Assembly: GCF_003628535.1 (NCBI RefSeq)
Contig: NZ_RBCI01000002.1
Span: 310,001 to 374,000 of the forward strand
Reading direction: 5' to 3'
Origin: Flavisolibacter nicotianae
GTDB taxonomy: Bacteria > Bacteroidota > Bacteroidia > Chitinophagales > Chitinophagaceae
DNA length: 64,000 bases
Within the stretch, counting starts at the first letter, position 1, and each line of letters starts with the position of its first letter. Below the pieces are notes generated by a model that was not told the DNA's origin, made no database searches, and saw only the letters and a list, made by a program, of their open reading frames with translations. Of this stretch, positions 7,941 to 16,043 are shown piece after piece. Both the position numbers and the translations under genes were made by a program.

Positions 7941-8036
7941 ATGCAAAAAATCTTCAGCGCACATTCACTGAAAATGGGGTTGCGCCTGGTCCTGGTCGTA
8001 CTGCTTTGTTTCATCCTGGTCAACCTGTTTTCCTGA
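7941..8036 (+). CDS. 31-residue hydrophobic peptide (putative)
   Basis: ATG 7941 to TGA 8036 encodes a short N-terminal basic/polar part (MQKIFSAHSLKMG) followed by one strongly hydrophobic segment (LRLVLVVLLCFILVNLF), like a single-span membrane peptide. It ends 1 nt before the stop of the convergent membrane-protein gene at 8038. No convincing promoter or homologue is recognised, so coding status is open. Confidence 0.35.
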   Translation: MQKIFSAHSLKMGLRLVLVVLLCFILVNLFS

Positions 8037-8037
8037 G

Positions 8038-8229
8038 TCAACCCAGGTCCCTTTCCTCGTGGGGAGCGGACGGGAATTCGGATTGTTCGCCCGGGTTGTC
8101 AAGCTCCAGTTGGGGAGCTTTGGCCGGCGGCTTGTCCCCATGGTACCGGTTCCGGTTCCATAGCAGGTAAAGGCCGGCTGCTGCAATCAATCCGCCAAGG
8201 GCGGCTACCAGGATTTCATTCTTTTTCAT
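8038..8229 (-). CDS. small single-span membrane protein
   Basis: A 63-residue protein: MKKNEILVAALGGLIAAAGLYLLW forms one glycine-rich transmembrane helix, followed by a basic NRNRYHGDK and a proline-rich acidic cytoplasmic or periplasmic tail (KAPQLELDNPGEQ...). Codon use and the clean ATG support a gene. I do not recognise the family, although the layout resembles small YtxH-like proteins. It is divergent from the hydroxyacyl-CoA dehydrogenase gene. Confidence 0.55.
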   Translation of the reverse strand: MKKNEILVAALGGLIAAAGLYLLWNRNRYHGDKPPAKAPQLELDNPGEQSEFPSAPHEERDLG

Positions 8230-8294
8230 GTCTGTTGCTCTCTTCTTCCGAAGTTAAAAATTATTGTACCATAATTTTACCGCAATCTTGCGGT

Positions 8295-9167
8295 ATGACA
8301 ACGATCTGTATTTGCGGAGCGGGCACCATGGGTAGCGGCATTGCACAAGTGGCGGCAACGGCCGGTTACGCCACCCTGCTTTTTGATGTGCAGGAATCTG
8401 CCGTACAGAAAGCCAGGGAGCGTCTGAAGGCCGACCTGGCAAGGCTGGTGGAAAAAGGCAAGCTGGCGGCAGAAAAAGCAGATGAAATCTTGGGGAGAAT
8501 TGTTTTTCTTACCGATAGCGCTCAATGCCGCGCCGATGTCGTGATCGAAGCGATTGTGGAAAAGCCGGAGGCAAAAATTGCTCTGTTTCGCCAATTGGCA
8601 ACGGTCAATACGGCGCAGACCATTTTTGCATCGAATACCTCTTCGCTTTCCATTTCGGCGATTGCCAAAGAGCTGCCGCATCCCGAACGGGTGGCGGGCC
8701 TTCATTTTTTCAATCCTGCACCATTCATGAAATTGGTGGAAGTAGTGCGGGGCGAACAAACGGCCGATGCGGTGGTGCAGCAACTGGTGCATCTCGCCAA
8801 AGTCCTTGGCAAAGTGCCGGTGGTATGCAAAGACTCGCCGGGCTTTATTGTGAACCGCGTGGCAAGGCCCTATTATATCGAGTCGCTGCGGCTGGCCGAA
8901 GAAGGCAAACTGTCTTACGAGGTCGTGGATCGACTGCTCGAAGGCGTTGGGTTTAAAATGGGGCCGTTTAAGCTGATGGACCTGATCGGGAATGATATCA
9001 ATTATGCGGTGAGTTGTTCGGTCTACGAACAACTCGGTCAGCCGGAACGATTGAAGCCATCCTTTCTTCAGAAAGAAAAAGTAGAGAAGGGAGAGCTGGG
9101 AAAAAAGACGGGAAAGGGATATTACCCCTATTCGGCCCCCCCGCCCCACAAGAGGGGGATTGGCTAA
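8295..9167 (+). CDS. 3-hydroxyacyl-CoA (3-hydroxybutyryl-CoA) dehydrogenase
   Basis: A protein of about 290 residues that oxidises 3-hydroxyacyl-CoA with NAD in fatty-acid or phenylacetate-type degradation. The Rossmann motif is TICICGAGTMGSGIAQVAATAGY. The catalytic His-Glu region is HFFNPAPFMKLVEVV with SNTSSLSI before it. The C-terminal dimerisation domain (about 185-280) includes DSPGFIVNRVARPYYIE and GPFKLMDLIGND. I use ATG 8295; the 6-bp inverted repeat CCGCAA/TTGCGG (8280-8293) lies directly before it. The family normally stops at GKKTGKGYYPY; here a copy of a GC-rich repeat (9134-9168) adds a foreign tail (SAPPPHKRGIG) and supplies the stop codon. Confidence 0.92.
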   Translation: MTTICICGAGTMGSGIAQVAATAGYATLLFDVQESAVQKARERLKADLARLVEKGKLAAEKADEILGRIVFLTDSAQCRADVVIEAIVEKPEAKIALFRQLATVNTAQTIFASNTSSLSISAIAKELPHPERVAGLHFFNPAPFMKLVEVVRGEQTADAVVQQLVHLAKVLGKVPVVCKDSPGFIVNRVARPYYIESLRLAEEGKLSYEVVDRLLEGVGFKMGPFKLMDLIGNDINYAVSCSVYEQLGQPERLKPSFLQKEKVEKGELGKKTGKGYYPYSAPPPHKRGIG

Positions 9168-9168
9168 G
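9134..9168 (-). repeat. GC-rich interspersed repeat, copy A
   Basis: Read on the minus strand it begins CTTAGCCAATCCCCCTCTTG and ends in a G run. It matches copies B-D with the shared pattern (TT)AGCC-ACTCC-YCCC-YTYGGGG-CGGGGGCT. It forms the last codons and stop of the dehydrogenase gene. Confidence 0.65.
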
Positions 9169-9223
9169 ACTCATGGCCAGCTTATTCGATTATGCATTTC
9201 AATCTAAAATTTTATTGCTTTTC

Positions 9224-10309
9224 ATGTTGGAAGAAACGAACGATAACAATGACTCGCAAAGGAGAGAGGAGCGTAGCGCTGCCACTCCTCCCTCGGGGGA
9301 CGGGGCTATTTTTATCACGGGCGGCACCGGTTTTCTCGGGGCCTATATCATCAAAAATTTAGTGGAGAAAGGACATGTGGTCCGTGCCCTGCGACGCTCC
9401 TCGTCGCGGCTGCCTTTTTTTATTCCGGAGACCATTTGGAAAAAGGTTGAATGGGTGGAGGGAGAGGTGCTGGATGTGGTGGCACTGCAGGAAGGCATGG
9501 AAGGCGCATCCGCGGTTATTCATTCTGCCGCCATTGTTTCGTTTGTGAAAGAAAACCGCGGCGAAATGTACAAGGTGAATGTTGAGGGAACTTCCAATGT
9601 CGTGAACCTGGCGCTGGAAACCGGCGTCAAGCGTTTGCTGCATGTCAGCTCCGTGGCCGCTCTTGGCCGCACCCTCAATGCGGCGACGGTCAACGAAGAA
9701 AAAAAATGGGAAGACAGCAAGGCCAACACCCACTATGCCATCACCAAGCACAAATCAGAAGTTGAAGTGTGGCGGGGATTTGCCGAAGGCCTGCAGGGCG
9801 TCATCATCAATCCCAGCACGATATTGGGCTTTGGCAACTGGCACCAGAGCAGTTGCGCCATTTTTAAAAATGCGTACAGGGAATTTCCGTGGTACACAAG
9901 GGGCGTCAATGGTTTTGTAGGCGTGGAGGATGTTGCCGAAGCGGCGGTTTGCCTGCTGCAGTCCGACATCAACGAAAAACGGTTCGTGGTCAACGCGGAG
10001 AACATCAGTTTTCAATCGCTGTTCACGGCCATCGCCGAAGGCTTTGGCAAACGGCCGCCGCACCGCTATGCCAGTCCCGCCATGAGCGAACTGGCCTGGC
10101 GCATGGAAGCCGTAAAAGGGGCACTTACCGGTGCCCGGCCGCTTCTTTCCCGCGAAACAGCAAAAATTGCCCACAGCCAGACCGCCTTCGACAACAGTGC
10201 CCTGCTGAAGGCACTGCCCGGTTTCCGGTACCAGCCATTGGAAACGGTAATCAAAAACGCCTGTACCCTTTACCTGCAGGCAATGAAACAAGGTGATTTG
10301 ACGTTATAA
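9224..10309 (+). CDS. NAD(P)-dependent epimerase/dehydratase (extended SDR)
   Basis: An oxidoreductase of about 361 residues of the dihydroflavonol-reductase-like extended SDR group. The nucleotide motif is FITGGTGFLGAYII and the catalytic set is Ser in VSSVAALG with Tyr/Lys in THYAITKHKSE. SDR substrate loops follow (NPSTILGFGNW), with a C-terminal domain to residue about 350. The start is uncertain: ATG 9224 (MLEETNDNNDS) is used, but 20 or so residues before the Rossmann strand are encoded partly by GC-rich repeat copy B (9281-9307), which lengthens the N-terminus beyond the family norm. Upstream in-frame starts overlap the previous gene. The substrate is not predictable. Confidence 0.85.
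   Translation: MLEETNDNNDSQRREERSAATPPSGDGAIFITGGTGFLGAYIIKNLVEKGHVVRALRRSSSRLPFFIPETIWKKVEWVEGEVLDVVALQEGMEGASAVIHSAAIVSFVKENRGEMYKVNVEGTSNVVNLALETGVKRLLHVSSVAALGRTLNAATVNEEKKWEDSKANTHYAITKHKSEVEVWRGFAEGLQGVIINPSTILGFGNWHQSSCAIFKNAYREFPWYTRGVNGFVGVEDVAEAAVCLLQSDINEKRFVVNAENISFQSLFTAIAEGFGKRPPHRYASPAMSELAWRMEAVKGALTGARPLLSRETAKIAHSQTAFDNSALLKALPGFRYQPLETVIKNACTLYLQAMKQGDLTL
9281..9307 (+). repeat. GC-rich interspersed repeat, copy B
   Basis: GCCACTCCTCCCTCGGGGGA followed by CGGGGCT, the same pattern as copies A, C and D. It lies inside the N-terminal codons of the SDR gene, giving the residues around AATPPSGDGA before the Rossmann fold. Confidence 0.6.
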
Positions 10310-10319
10310 CCCTTTTCTT

Positions 10320-11426
10320 ATGAAACATCCTTTCCTTTTTGTCATTTCTTTTTTCAGCACGGTCTTGTCCTTTGCGCAGGGAACCATTTCCGGTACGGTA
10401 AAAGATGCTGAAACCGGCCAGCCGCTCGAAGGCGCTTCCGTTTTTGCCCAGAACACAACCAAAGGCACCCTCTCCGATAAGGACGGGGCGTTTCGGCTCT
10501 ACCTCGATAAAGGCGGTTATGAAATCGTGGTTTCCTTTACCGGCTACACCAGCAAAACCATCAACCTGGAAGTGAACGGTGACCGGACCTTCAACCTGCA
10601 ACTGGAAAAAGGGGAGAACGCCCTGAGTGAAGTGATTATCAAAAACAGTAACGAGGTGCCCGACGGCTGGGAGAAATACGGGAAATTTTTTGTGGATCAT
10701 TTTATCGGCACAACACCCAGCGCCGACAGTTGCGAGCTGCTGAACCCACAGGCCTTGAAATTTTTGTACTTCAAGCGCAACGACCGGCTGAAGGTGCTGG
10801 CCACCGAACCCTTGCAGGTGCATAACAAAGCCCTGGGATATAATCTGCGCTACGAACTGGATTCGTTTGTTCACTTCTTTAACAGCGGCCTGAGTTCCTA
10901 CCGCGGTAAATGCCTTTACCAGGCAATGGAAGGCGATACCACAGCGCAAGCGGCCTGGAACAAAGCCCGCAAGGATTCCTATTACGGTTCTCGGCTTCAT
11001 TTTCTTCGCGCCTATTACGACAGCACGCTGACGAAGGAAGGATTCACCGTTGATCTCTATACGGCTGAAAGCCCCACCAAGTTTGGCCGCCTGCGCAATC
11101 CCTACGACACCGCTTATTATTCATACATCGACAGTTCGGCCAACGCGGAATTGTGGTTCCCCGAAAAAGCCAGTATCACCTACACGAAAAAAGCGCCGGA
11201 AAAACGATACCTGGAGCAGAATAAATTGCCGCTGAACGTGCCGGTCCAGATTTCGTATGTCGATCTGGCCGATGCCATCCTAATCAAGGCCAACGGTTAT
11301 TTTACGGAGCAGAAAAGCTGGGTCAACCAGGGCTACTGGAGCTGGAAAAACCTGGCCGACCAGTTGCCGTATGACTACGACCCGGGCCCCCCTGCTCCCC
11401 AAGCGGGGAGTGGCCAGCTTAAGTAA
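10320..11426 (+). CDS. secreted carboxypeptidase-like regulatory domain protein
   Basis: A 368-residue protein with a signal peptide (MKHPFLFVISFFSTVLSFAQ), then a CarboxypepD_reg-like beta-sandwich (about 20-105: GTISGTVKDAETGQPLEGASVFAQNTTKGTLSDKDGAFRLYL). The rest is a Bacteroidota-specific beta-rich region with no assigned function, likely periplasmic or outer-membrane associated. No catalytic motif is seen. It follows the SDR gene by 10 nt and may share its transcript. The C-terminus (DPGPPAPQAGSGQLK) comes from GC-rich repeat copy C, so the natural end was probably near DQLPYDY. Confidence 0.75.
   Translation: MKHPFLFVISFFSTVLSFAQGTISGTVKDAETGQPLEGASVFAQNTTKGTLSDKDGAFRLYLDKGGYEIVVSFTGYTSKTINLEVNGDRTFNLQLEKGENALSEVIIKNSNEVPDGWEKYGKFFVDHFIGTTPSADSCELLNPQALKFLYFKRNDRLKVLATEPLQVHNKALGYNLRYELDSFVHFFNSGLSSYRGKCLYQAMEGDTTAQAAWNKARKDSYYGSRLHFLRAYYDSTLTKEGFTVDLYTAESPTKFGRLRNPYDTAYYSYIDSSANAELWFPEKASITYTKKAPEKRYLEQNKLPLNVPVQISYVDLADAILIKANGYFTEQKSWVNQGYWSWKNLADQLPYDYDPGPPAPQAGSGQLK
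11384..11418 (-). repeat. GC-rich interspersed repeat, copy C
   Basis: On the minus strand it reads GCTGGCCACTCCCCGCTTGG followed by a G-rich half, matching copies A, B and D. It forms the last dozen codons of the secreted protein gene; the TAA stop lies just after it. Confidence 0.65.
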
Positions 11427-11518
11427 GCGGTCTTTCTTGCCCGGTGTTGTTCTGAACGTTGAAGTGTGCGACGCAACAGACGAGGAGCAGCGACTCTTTG
11501 CTGGTGACATAAAAAGAA

Positions 11519-11552
11519 AAGCCTCGATCATACAAAATGATTGAGGCTTTAT
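11519..11552. terminator. terminator between convergent genes
   Basis: Stem AGCCTCGATCAT / ATGATTGAGGCT (one G-T wobble) with a short A-rich loop. A-rich sequence precedes it and TTTATT follows. Confidence 0.75.
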
Positions 11553-11581
11553 TGTATCGTAAGAAAGCAAGGGTCTGTGCG

Positions 11582-11616
11582 TTAGCCACTCCTCCCCTTG
11601 GTGGTAATGGGCTAGA
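11582..11616 (+). repeat. GC-rich interspersed repeat, copy D
   Basis: TTAGCCACTCCTCCCCTTGG, then a G-rich half ending GGGCTAGA. The CTA of the last bases is the TAG stop of the MBL hydrolase, so this copy also begins at a stop codon. Confidence 0.6.
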
Positions 11617-12256
11617 TCATCTTCACAAACGGGTTGGTCTTTATTTCGTCACCAATCGTAGTGGACTCTCCATGACCGGGATACACCACCACGTCTTCGG
11701 GTAGGGCATACAGTTTGGTTTTGATACTTTCTTCCAGAATGCCGAAGTCGCCGCCGGGCAGGTCGGTGCGGCCCACACTTCCCTGGAAAAGCACGTCACC
11801 GCTGATCACAAACTTCGCCTCCCGGTCGTAAAACGATACGCTGCCGGGTGAATGTCCCGGCGTGAAGAGCACCTGCAGTTCGTCGTCGCCAATGCGGATG
11901 GTTTGCCCTTCTTCAATAAACACAAGCTCACCGTCGTAGTTGTCGAAGGGTAGTTGCCAGGCCTGGCCGCTGGCCGGGCCGCGGTCGAGCACCTGCTTTT
12001 CATTGGGGTGAATGTGAAGGTGCAGCCCGTAGGTGCGGTGTATAAACTTGTTGCCGAAAATATGATCGAGATGGCAATGCGTGTTGAGCAAAAGAACGGG
12101 TTTCAATCCGTTTTGTTCAATGAATCCTTTCAGGGCCTGTTCTTCCGAGGCAAAATAACAGCCCGGGTCTATAATACAGCAGTCGCCTTTTTCGTTATAA
12201 AGCACGTAGGTATTTTCCTGAACGGGATTGAAGGTGAAGGGTTGAACCGTTAACAT
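11612..12256 (-). CDS. MBL-fold metallo-hydrolase (glyoxalase II-like)
   Basis: A 214-residue metallo-beta-lactamase-fold protein. Metal ligands are visible as LLNTHCHLDHIFG (HxHxDH with Cys in the variable place), LFTPGHSPGSVSFY, GDVLFQGSVGRTDLPGG and the C-terminal VVYPGHGESTTIGDE. This set and length match the glyoxalase II/YcbL-like group that hydrolyses thioesters; the substrate is unproved. The ATG is at 12256; the TAG stop lies in GC-rich repeat copy D. It is divergent from the large outer-membrane protein gene. Confidence 0.9.
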   Translation of the reverse strand: MLTVQPFTFNPVQENTYVLYNEKGDCCIIDPGCYFASEEQALKGFIEQNGLKPVLLLNTHCHLDHIFGNKFIHRTYGLHLHIHPNEKQVLDRGPASGQAWQLPFDNYDGELVFIEEGQTIRIGDDELQVLFTPGHSPGSVSFYDREAKFVISGDVLFQGSVGRTDLPGGDFGILEESIKTKLYALPEDVVVYPGHGESTTIGDEIKTNPFVKMI

Positions 12257-12335
12257 GCAGTTTTTTGTATTTTTAATTGCAATTTACAAACCTTAACAGG
12301 AAGCACTATTATCGAAAAATTATACCACATCCTTT

Positions 12336-15300
12336 ATGATTAAATGGCGTCTCCGGACAGTTGTGATTGTTCTTTGCCTCCTTAGCTTTTCGTTTGCACA
12401 GGCCCAGGTGAACACCGTGGAGTTTGGTAAAAACCGGGTGCAGTATCAAAAATTCAATTGGCGTTATTACCAGACCGAAAACTTCAATACGTATTTCAGC
12501 CAGGACGGACTGGAGCTGGGGAAATACGTAGCGCAGGTGGCGGAAAAAGAATTGCCCCAGCTCGAGGAGTTTGTGGAGTACGGCCTGCAGCGCCGGGCCA
12601 ACATCGTTGTGTACAACAACTTCGACGAGATGTACCAAAGCAACATTGGCCTGGGTATCGACTGGCAGGGCACCGGCGGCGTTACAAAGCTGGTGAACAA
12701 CAAAATGATGCTTTACTTCGACGGCAACCGTGAGAACATGCGCCGTCAGATCCGCCAGGGAATTGCCAGCGTGCTGGTGCAAAACATTCTTTTTGGCGAC
12801 GACCTGGGCGAATTTGCGGCCAACCAAACGTTGCTCGATTTGCCCAAATGGCTGACGGATGGCTACATCGACTATGCCGCAGAGGAGTGGAGCACCACGC
12901 TGGACAACCAACTCAAGAACGAACTGCTGGGTGGCGACTACAAGAACTTCTACCATTTCGCGTTTAAAAAGCCCTTGCTGGCCGGTCATGCGTTCTGGTA
13001 TTATGTCGGCAACAAGTATGGCCGCCAGAAAACAACCTACCTTCTTTACCTGGCCCGCATTTACCGCAACCTGAACAGCGCCACCAACAAGATTGCCAAA
13101 AAGAAGTTTAAAGACATGTTGAGCGACTTCATGCAGGAGATGCCCGACATGTACCAGAAAGATTTGCGGGGCCGTAAATATGCACCCAAAGGTACCGTGA
13201 CGGTAACCGAAGACGTAACGGACAAAAAAGACTTTATCCGCTTTAACGCCAACCCGCAACCGAAAAGTTTCATGTACGCGGTGACGGAGTTCAAGCAGGG
13301 TAAATACAGCGTGGTGCTGCACGAAAACTATTACGACAAGAAAACGCTGCTGACCTATGGCACCCGCACAAGGGAAGACGAGATCAATCCCAACTACCCG
13401 CTCCTGGCATGGGACGGGAAAGGCTCGCGGCTTGCGGTGCTCTACAGCCAGGAAGGAAAGATCAAGCTCTTTATTTACGATGTGGTGAACCGCATCAAAC
13501 GCGAAAAGCTGGAGCTGCCCATGTTCGACCAGGTGCAGGACATGAAGTACATGCTCGATGCCAACACCCTTTTGTTCAGTGCTGTGCGGGGTGGACAAAG
13601 CGATATTTTTGTGTACAAGATCGACCGTGAAAAAGCGGAGCAGGTGACAAACGACGTGTACGACGACCTGGATCCCGCCTTTGTGGCCTTCCCCGGAAAA
13701 ACAGGGATCATCTTTTCCTCCAACCGTCCGTCGCCCAATGCGCCAAATACCGACACGGCCATCACCGCCCGGCCGTACAATATTTTCCTGATCGACAACT
13801 GGAACAACGAGGCGGCCTTCAAACAAATTTCGCAACTGACCAATTTGAGTTTTGGCAATGCCCGCTATCCATCGGCTTATTCGCTGGCCCACTTTACGTT
13901 TGTCAGCGACGAAAACGGGATACAAAACCGCTACGCCGGTTTCTTCCGCTCCGAGAGAGCGGGGCTGGATACGCTGGTTTACATCGGTGATGAGGTGTTG
14001 CGCAACCCGCAACTGCCGGAAGTGGACAGTGTGCTGCGCAACTGGAGCAAGACGGATATTGACTCTGTAGGCTATGTTTCGGTGACCACTGACTCGGCCT
14101 ATGTGTTCCCGCTGACCAACTACCAGGCAAGCCTGCTGGAAACCCGCACGGCCGGCGACAATTCGCAGGTAAGTGAAGTGATCCGCCAGGGAGATACCAA
14201 GTTCCTTTATAAGATTAAAGTAAACGAAGACGCCCTGCGCCGCCGGAATGTCACGGCACGTCCGACCGATTACCGCAGAAAACTCGAAGAGCGCCGGCGT
14301 ATGGCCCTGAACAAATTGATGCTGGACCAGCCGTTTGCACCGGACACCACCAAAAAGCCGGGTGACTTTTTCAACAGTGAATTCGACAGCGAGAAAAAAG
14401 ATTCTTCGCAGGTGGGCCGCGTGTTGCCAGGCCAAAACCCCCTTACCGAATCCGTATTGACAAGGGCCAGGGTGTTTGAATACCGGCCGCGGAAATTCTT
14501 CAATGATTACGTGGTGGCGGGGTTGAACAACACCCAGTTTGTCGTCAACAAGTACCAGCCTTACCAAGGTGGGATTGGTCCCATCGATCCGGCCAACAAC
14601 AACCAGCTCAATGGACTGATCCGCATGGGAACCGTGGACCTGCTGGAAGACATCAAAATCTCCGGCGGTATCCGCATTGCGCCGAACCTGAAAGACAATG
14701 ATGTGCTGTTTGAATTTACCAACCTGCGCAAGCGCCTCGACTGGGGTTTTACCTATTACCGAAGCAATGTGCAAACGGTGATCGATACCAATGCTTTTCA
14801 GCAAAACACTACAGCGCTGGTGAACCAGCATTCGAGCTATTACCTGGCCCGCCTCCGGTATGCGTTCGACCGGGTGCGCAGCATTCGCTTCACCGTTGGT
14901 CCGCGTTTCGACCGCAACGTATTCCCCAGCATCAACCTGCGTAACCTGAAACAGCCCGATCTAAAAAAGACCTATGGACAGGTATCGGCCGAATACGTGT
15001 ACGACAATACGCTCAACCCGGCACAAAATATCTGGCATGGCCTGCGGTATAAATTCTATATCGACTGGTTCACGCAGATGAACAAGGTCCGCAACACCGA
15101 AGGCAAATACCTTTTCAACTTCGGCTTTGATGCACGGCATTACCTGCCGCTCTACCGCAACCTGATCTGGGCGGTTCGTGCAGCGGGTGATTTCTCCTGG
15201 GGTAACCAGAAAGTGGTGTACTACCTCGGCGGCGTGGATGGCTGGCTGAAATTTGGCGATAACCAAAAGGTCGATGCCAACGGCAATGTGACGTACCGCT

Positions 15301-15761
15301 ATTTTGAACCCAACAACCCGCCTGATCCCGATGCCGACTATGCCTACCAGGCCCTTGCGGTGAACCTGCGCGGCTTCAAGCAAAACGTGGCCAACGGTAA
15401 CAACAACGTGGTCATCAACTCCGAGATCCGTTTCCCGGTCTTCTCTACCTTGTTCAACCGTCCGATCAACAATGCCCTGCTGCGCAACTTCCAACTGGTG
15501 CAGTTTGTGGACCTGGGCACAGCCTGGAACGGCGGCTACGACAAATGGGAAAGGCCGTCGATGTTGTATGCCAACAACTCGGCACCCGGTGTGGCCGTGC
15601 GGATAAAAGCCGGGGGCATCGGGCCCTTTGCCGGCGGCTATGGCTTTGGCGCCAGAAGCACGCTGCTGGGTTATTTTGTCCGCTACGATGTGGCCTGGCA
15701 GATGGATGGTGTGTTTAAAGGCAAGCCGCAGATGTACCTGGCCCTGGGACTGGATTTCTAA
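12336..15761 (+). CDS. outer-membrane protein: peptidase-MA-like, beta-propeller and surface-antigen barrel
   Basis: An 1141-residue protein with a signal peptide (MIKWRLRTVVIVLCLLSFSFAQAQ). Residues about 40-190 resemble a peptidase-MA-like domain (FNTYFSQDGLELGKYVAQVAEKELPQLEEF ... LPKWLTDGYIDYAAEEW), but the position where HExxH is expected reads GIASVLVQNIL, so catalysis is unlikely. Residues about 300-530 hold TolB/PD40-type propeller repeats (LLFSAVRGGQSDIFVYKID, IIFSSNRPS). Residues about 720-1141 form an Omp85/surface-antigen-type barrel ending in a terminal Phe (YLALGLDF), the usual barrel signal. Such proteins are common in Bacteroidota outer membranes; the role is unknown. Weak and long antisense frames over this gene are shadows. 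Confidence 0.85.
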   Translation: MIKWRLRTVVIVLCLLSFSFAQAQVNTVEFGKNRVQYQKFNWRYYQTENFNTYFSQDGLELGKYVAQVAEKELPQLEEFVEYGLQRRANIVVYNNFDEMYQSNIGLGIDWQGTGGVTKLVNNKMMLYFDGNRENMRRQIRQGIASVLVQNILFGDDLGEFAANQTLLDLPKWLTDGYIDYAAEEWSTTLDNQLKNELLGGDYKNFYHFAFKKPLLAGHAFWYYVGNKYGRQKTTYLLYLARIYRNLNSATNKIAKKKFKDMLSDFMQEMPDMYQKDLRGRKYAPKGTVTVTEDVTDKKDFIRFNANPQPKSFMYAVTEFKQGKYSVVLHENYYDKKTLLTYGTRTREDEINPNYPLLAWDGKGSRLAVLYSQEGKIKLFIYDVVNRIKREKLELPMFDQVQDMKYMLDANTLLFSAVRGGQSDIFVYKIDREKAEQVTNDVYDDLDPAFVAFPGKTGIIFSSNRPSPNAPNTDTAITARPYNIFLIDNWNNEAAFKQISQLTNLSFGNARYPSAYSLAHFTFVSDENGIQNRYAGFFRSERAGLDTLVYIGDEVLRNPQLPEVDSVLRNWSKTDIDSVGYVSVTTDSAYVFPLTNYQASLLETRTAGDNSQVSEVIRQGDTKFLYKIKVNEDALRRRNVTARPTDYRRKLEERRRMALNKLMLDQPFAPDTTKKPGDFFNSEFDSEKKDSSQVGRVLPGQNPLTESVLTRARVFEYRPRKFFNDYVVAGLNNTQFVVNKYQPYQGGIGPIDPANNNQLNGLIRMGTVDLLEDIKISGGIRIAPNLKDNDVLFEFTNLRKRLDWGFTYYRSNVQTVIDTNAFQQNTTALVNQHSSYYLARLRYAFDRVRSIRFTVGPRFDRNVFPSINLRNLKQPDLKKTYGQVSAEYVYDNTLNPAQNIWHGLRYKFYIDWFTQMNKVRNTEGKYLFNFGFDARHYLPLYRNLIWAVRAAGDFSWGNQKVVYYLGGVDGWLKFGDNQKVDANGNVTYRYFEPNNPPDPDADYAYQALAVNLRGFKQNVANGNNNVVINSEIRFPVFSTLFNRPINNALLRNFQLVQFVDLGTAWNGGYDKWERPSMLYANNSAPGVAVRIKAGGIGPFAGGYGFGARSTLLGYFVRYDVAWQMDGVFKGKPQMYLALGLDF

Positions 15762-15780
15762 TTCACGATTTGATGATTCG

Positions 15781-15813
15781 AAAAGAGACGCTGTTGAGGC
15801 GTCTCTTTTTTTT
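15781..15813 (+). terminator. rho-independent terminator
   Basis: Stem AAAAGAGACGC / GCGTCTCTTTT with a 7-nt loop and an 8-nt T run, 20 nt after the outer-membrane protein stop. Confidence 0.9.
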
Positions 15814-15888
15814 ATCTGTCAACTGTACCAACGACCACGTAAGCAGGATGCAGTGCGCAGTGGAAAACAGTGACAAGAATGGCCGGTT

Positions 15889-15923
15889 GCTGACCGCTGA
15901 TTGCCGATTGCCAACTGCCTATA
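15889..15923. repeat. heptamer-periodic repeat
   Basis: Five exact 7-nt steps: GCTGACC, GCTGATT, GCCGATT, GCCAACT, GCCTATA. CAGTG units at 15851 and 15858 may extend it. A possible inverted partner (GGCAATCAG) lies near 15987. It sits in the 282-nt gap between the outer-membrane protein and the DUF3857 gene. Confidence 0.75.
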
Positions 15924-16043
15924 CGCAGATCCATTTACGTAAGACGGCACGAAAGGGAAAATCCTGCATGCGGCGAAAGTTTTACGGCAATCAGTCGCGA
16001 TTTCAGTCAACGGAAAATATATTTGAGCTGCCAACCACTCTTC

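Noticed and set aside
9014-9223. Longer N-terminus for the SDR gene starting inside the dehydrogenase gene
   Set aside because: The overlapping stretch is a frame-shifted reading of the dehydrogenase and carries no SDR features.
12309-14831. 840-residue open frame on the minus strand
   Set aside because: Lies opposite the 1141-residue outer-membrane protein, whose signal peptide, domains and barrel end are clear. The antisense frame has no domain and only reflects codon bias.
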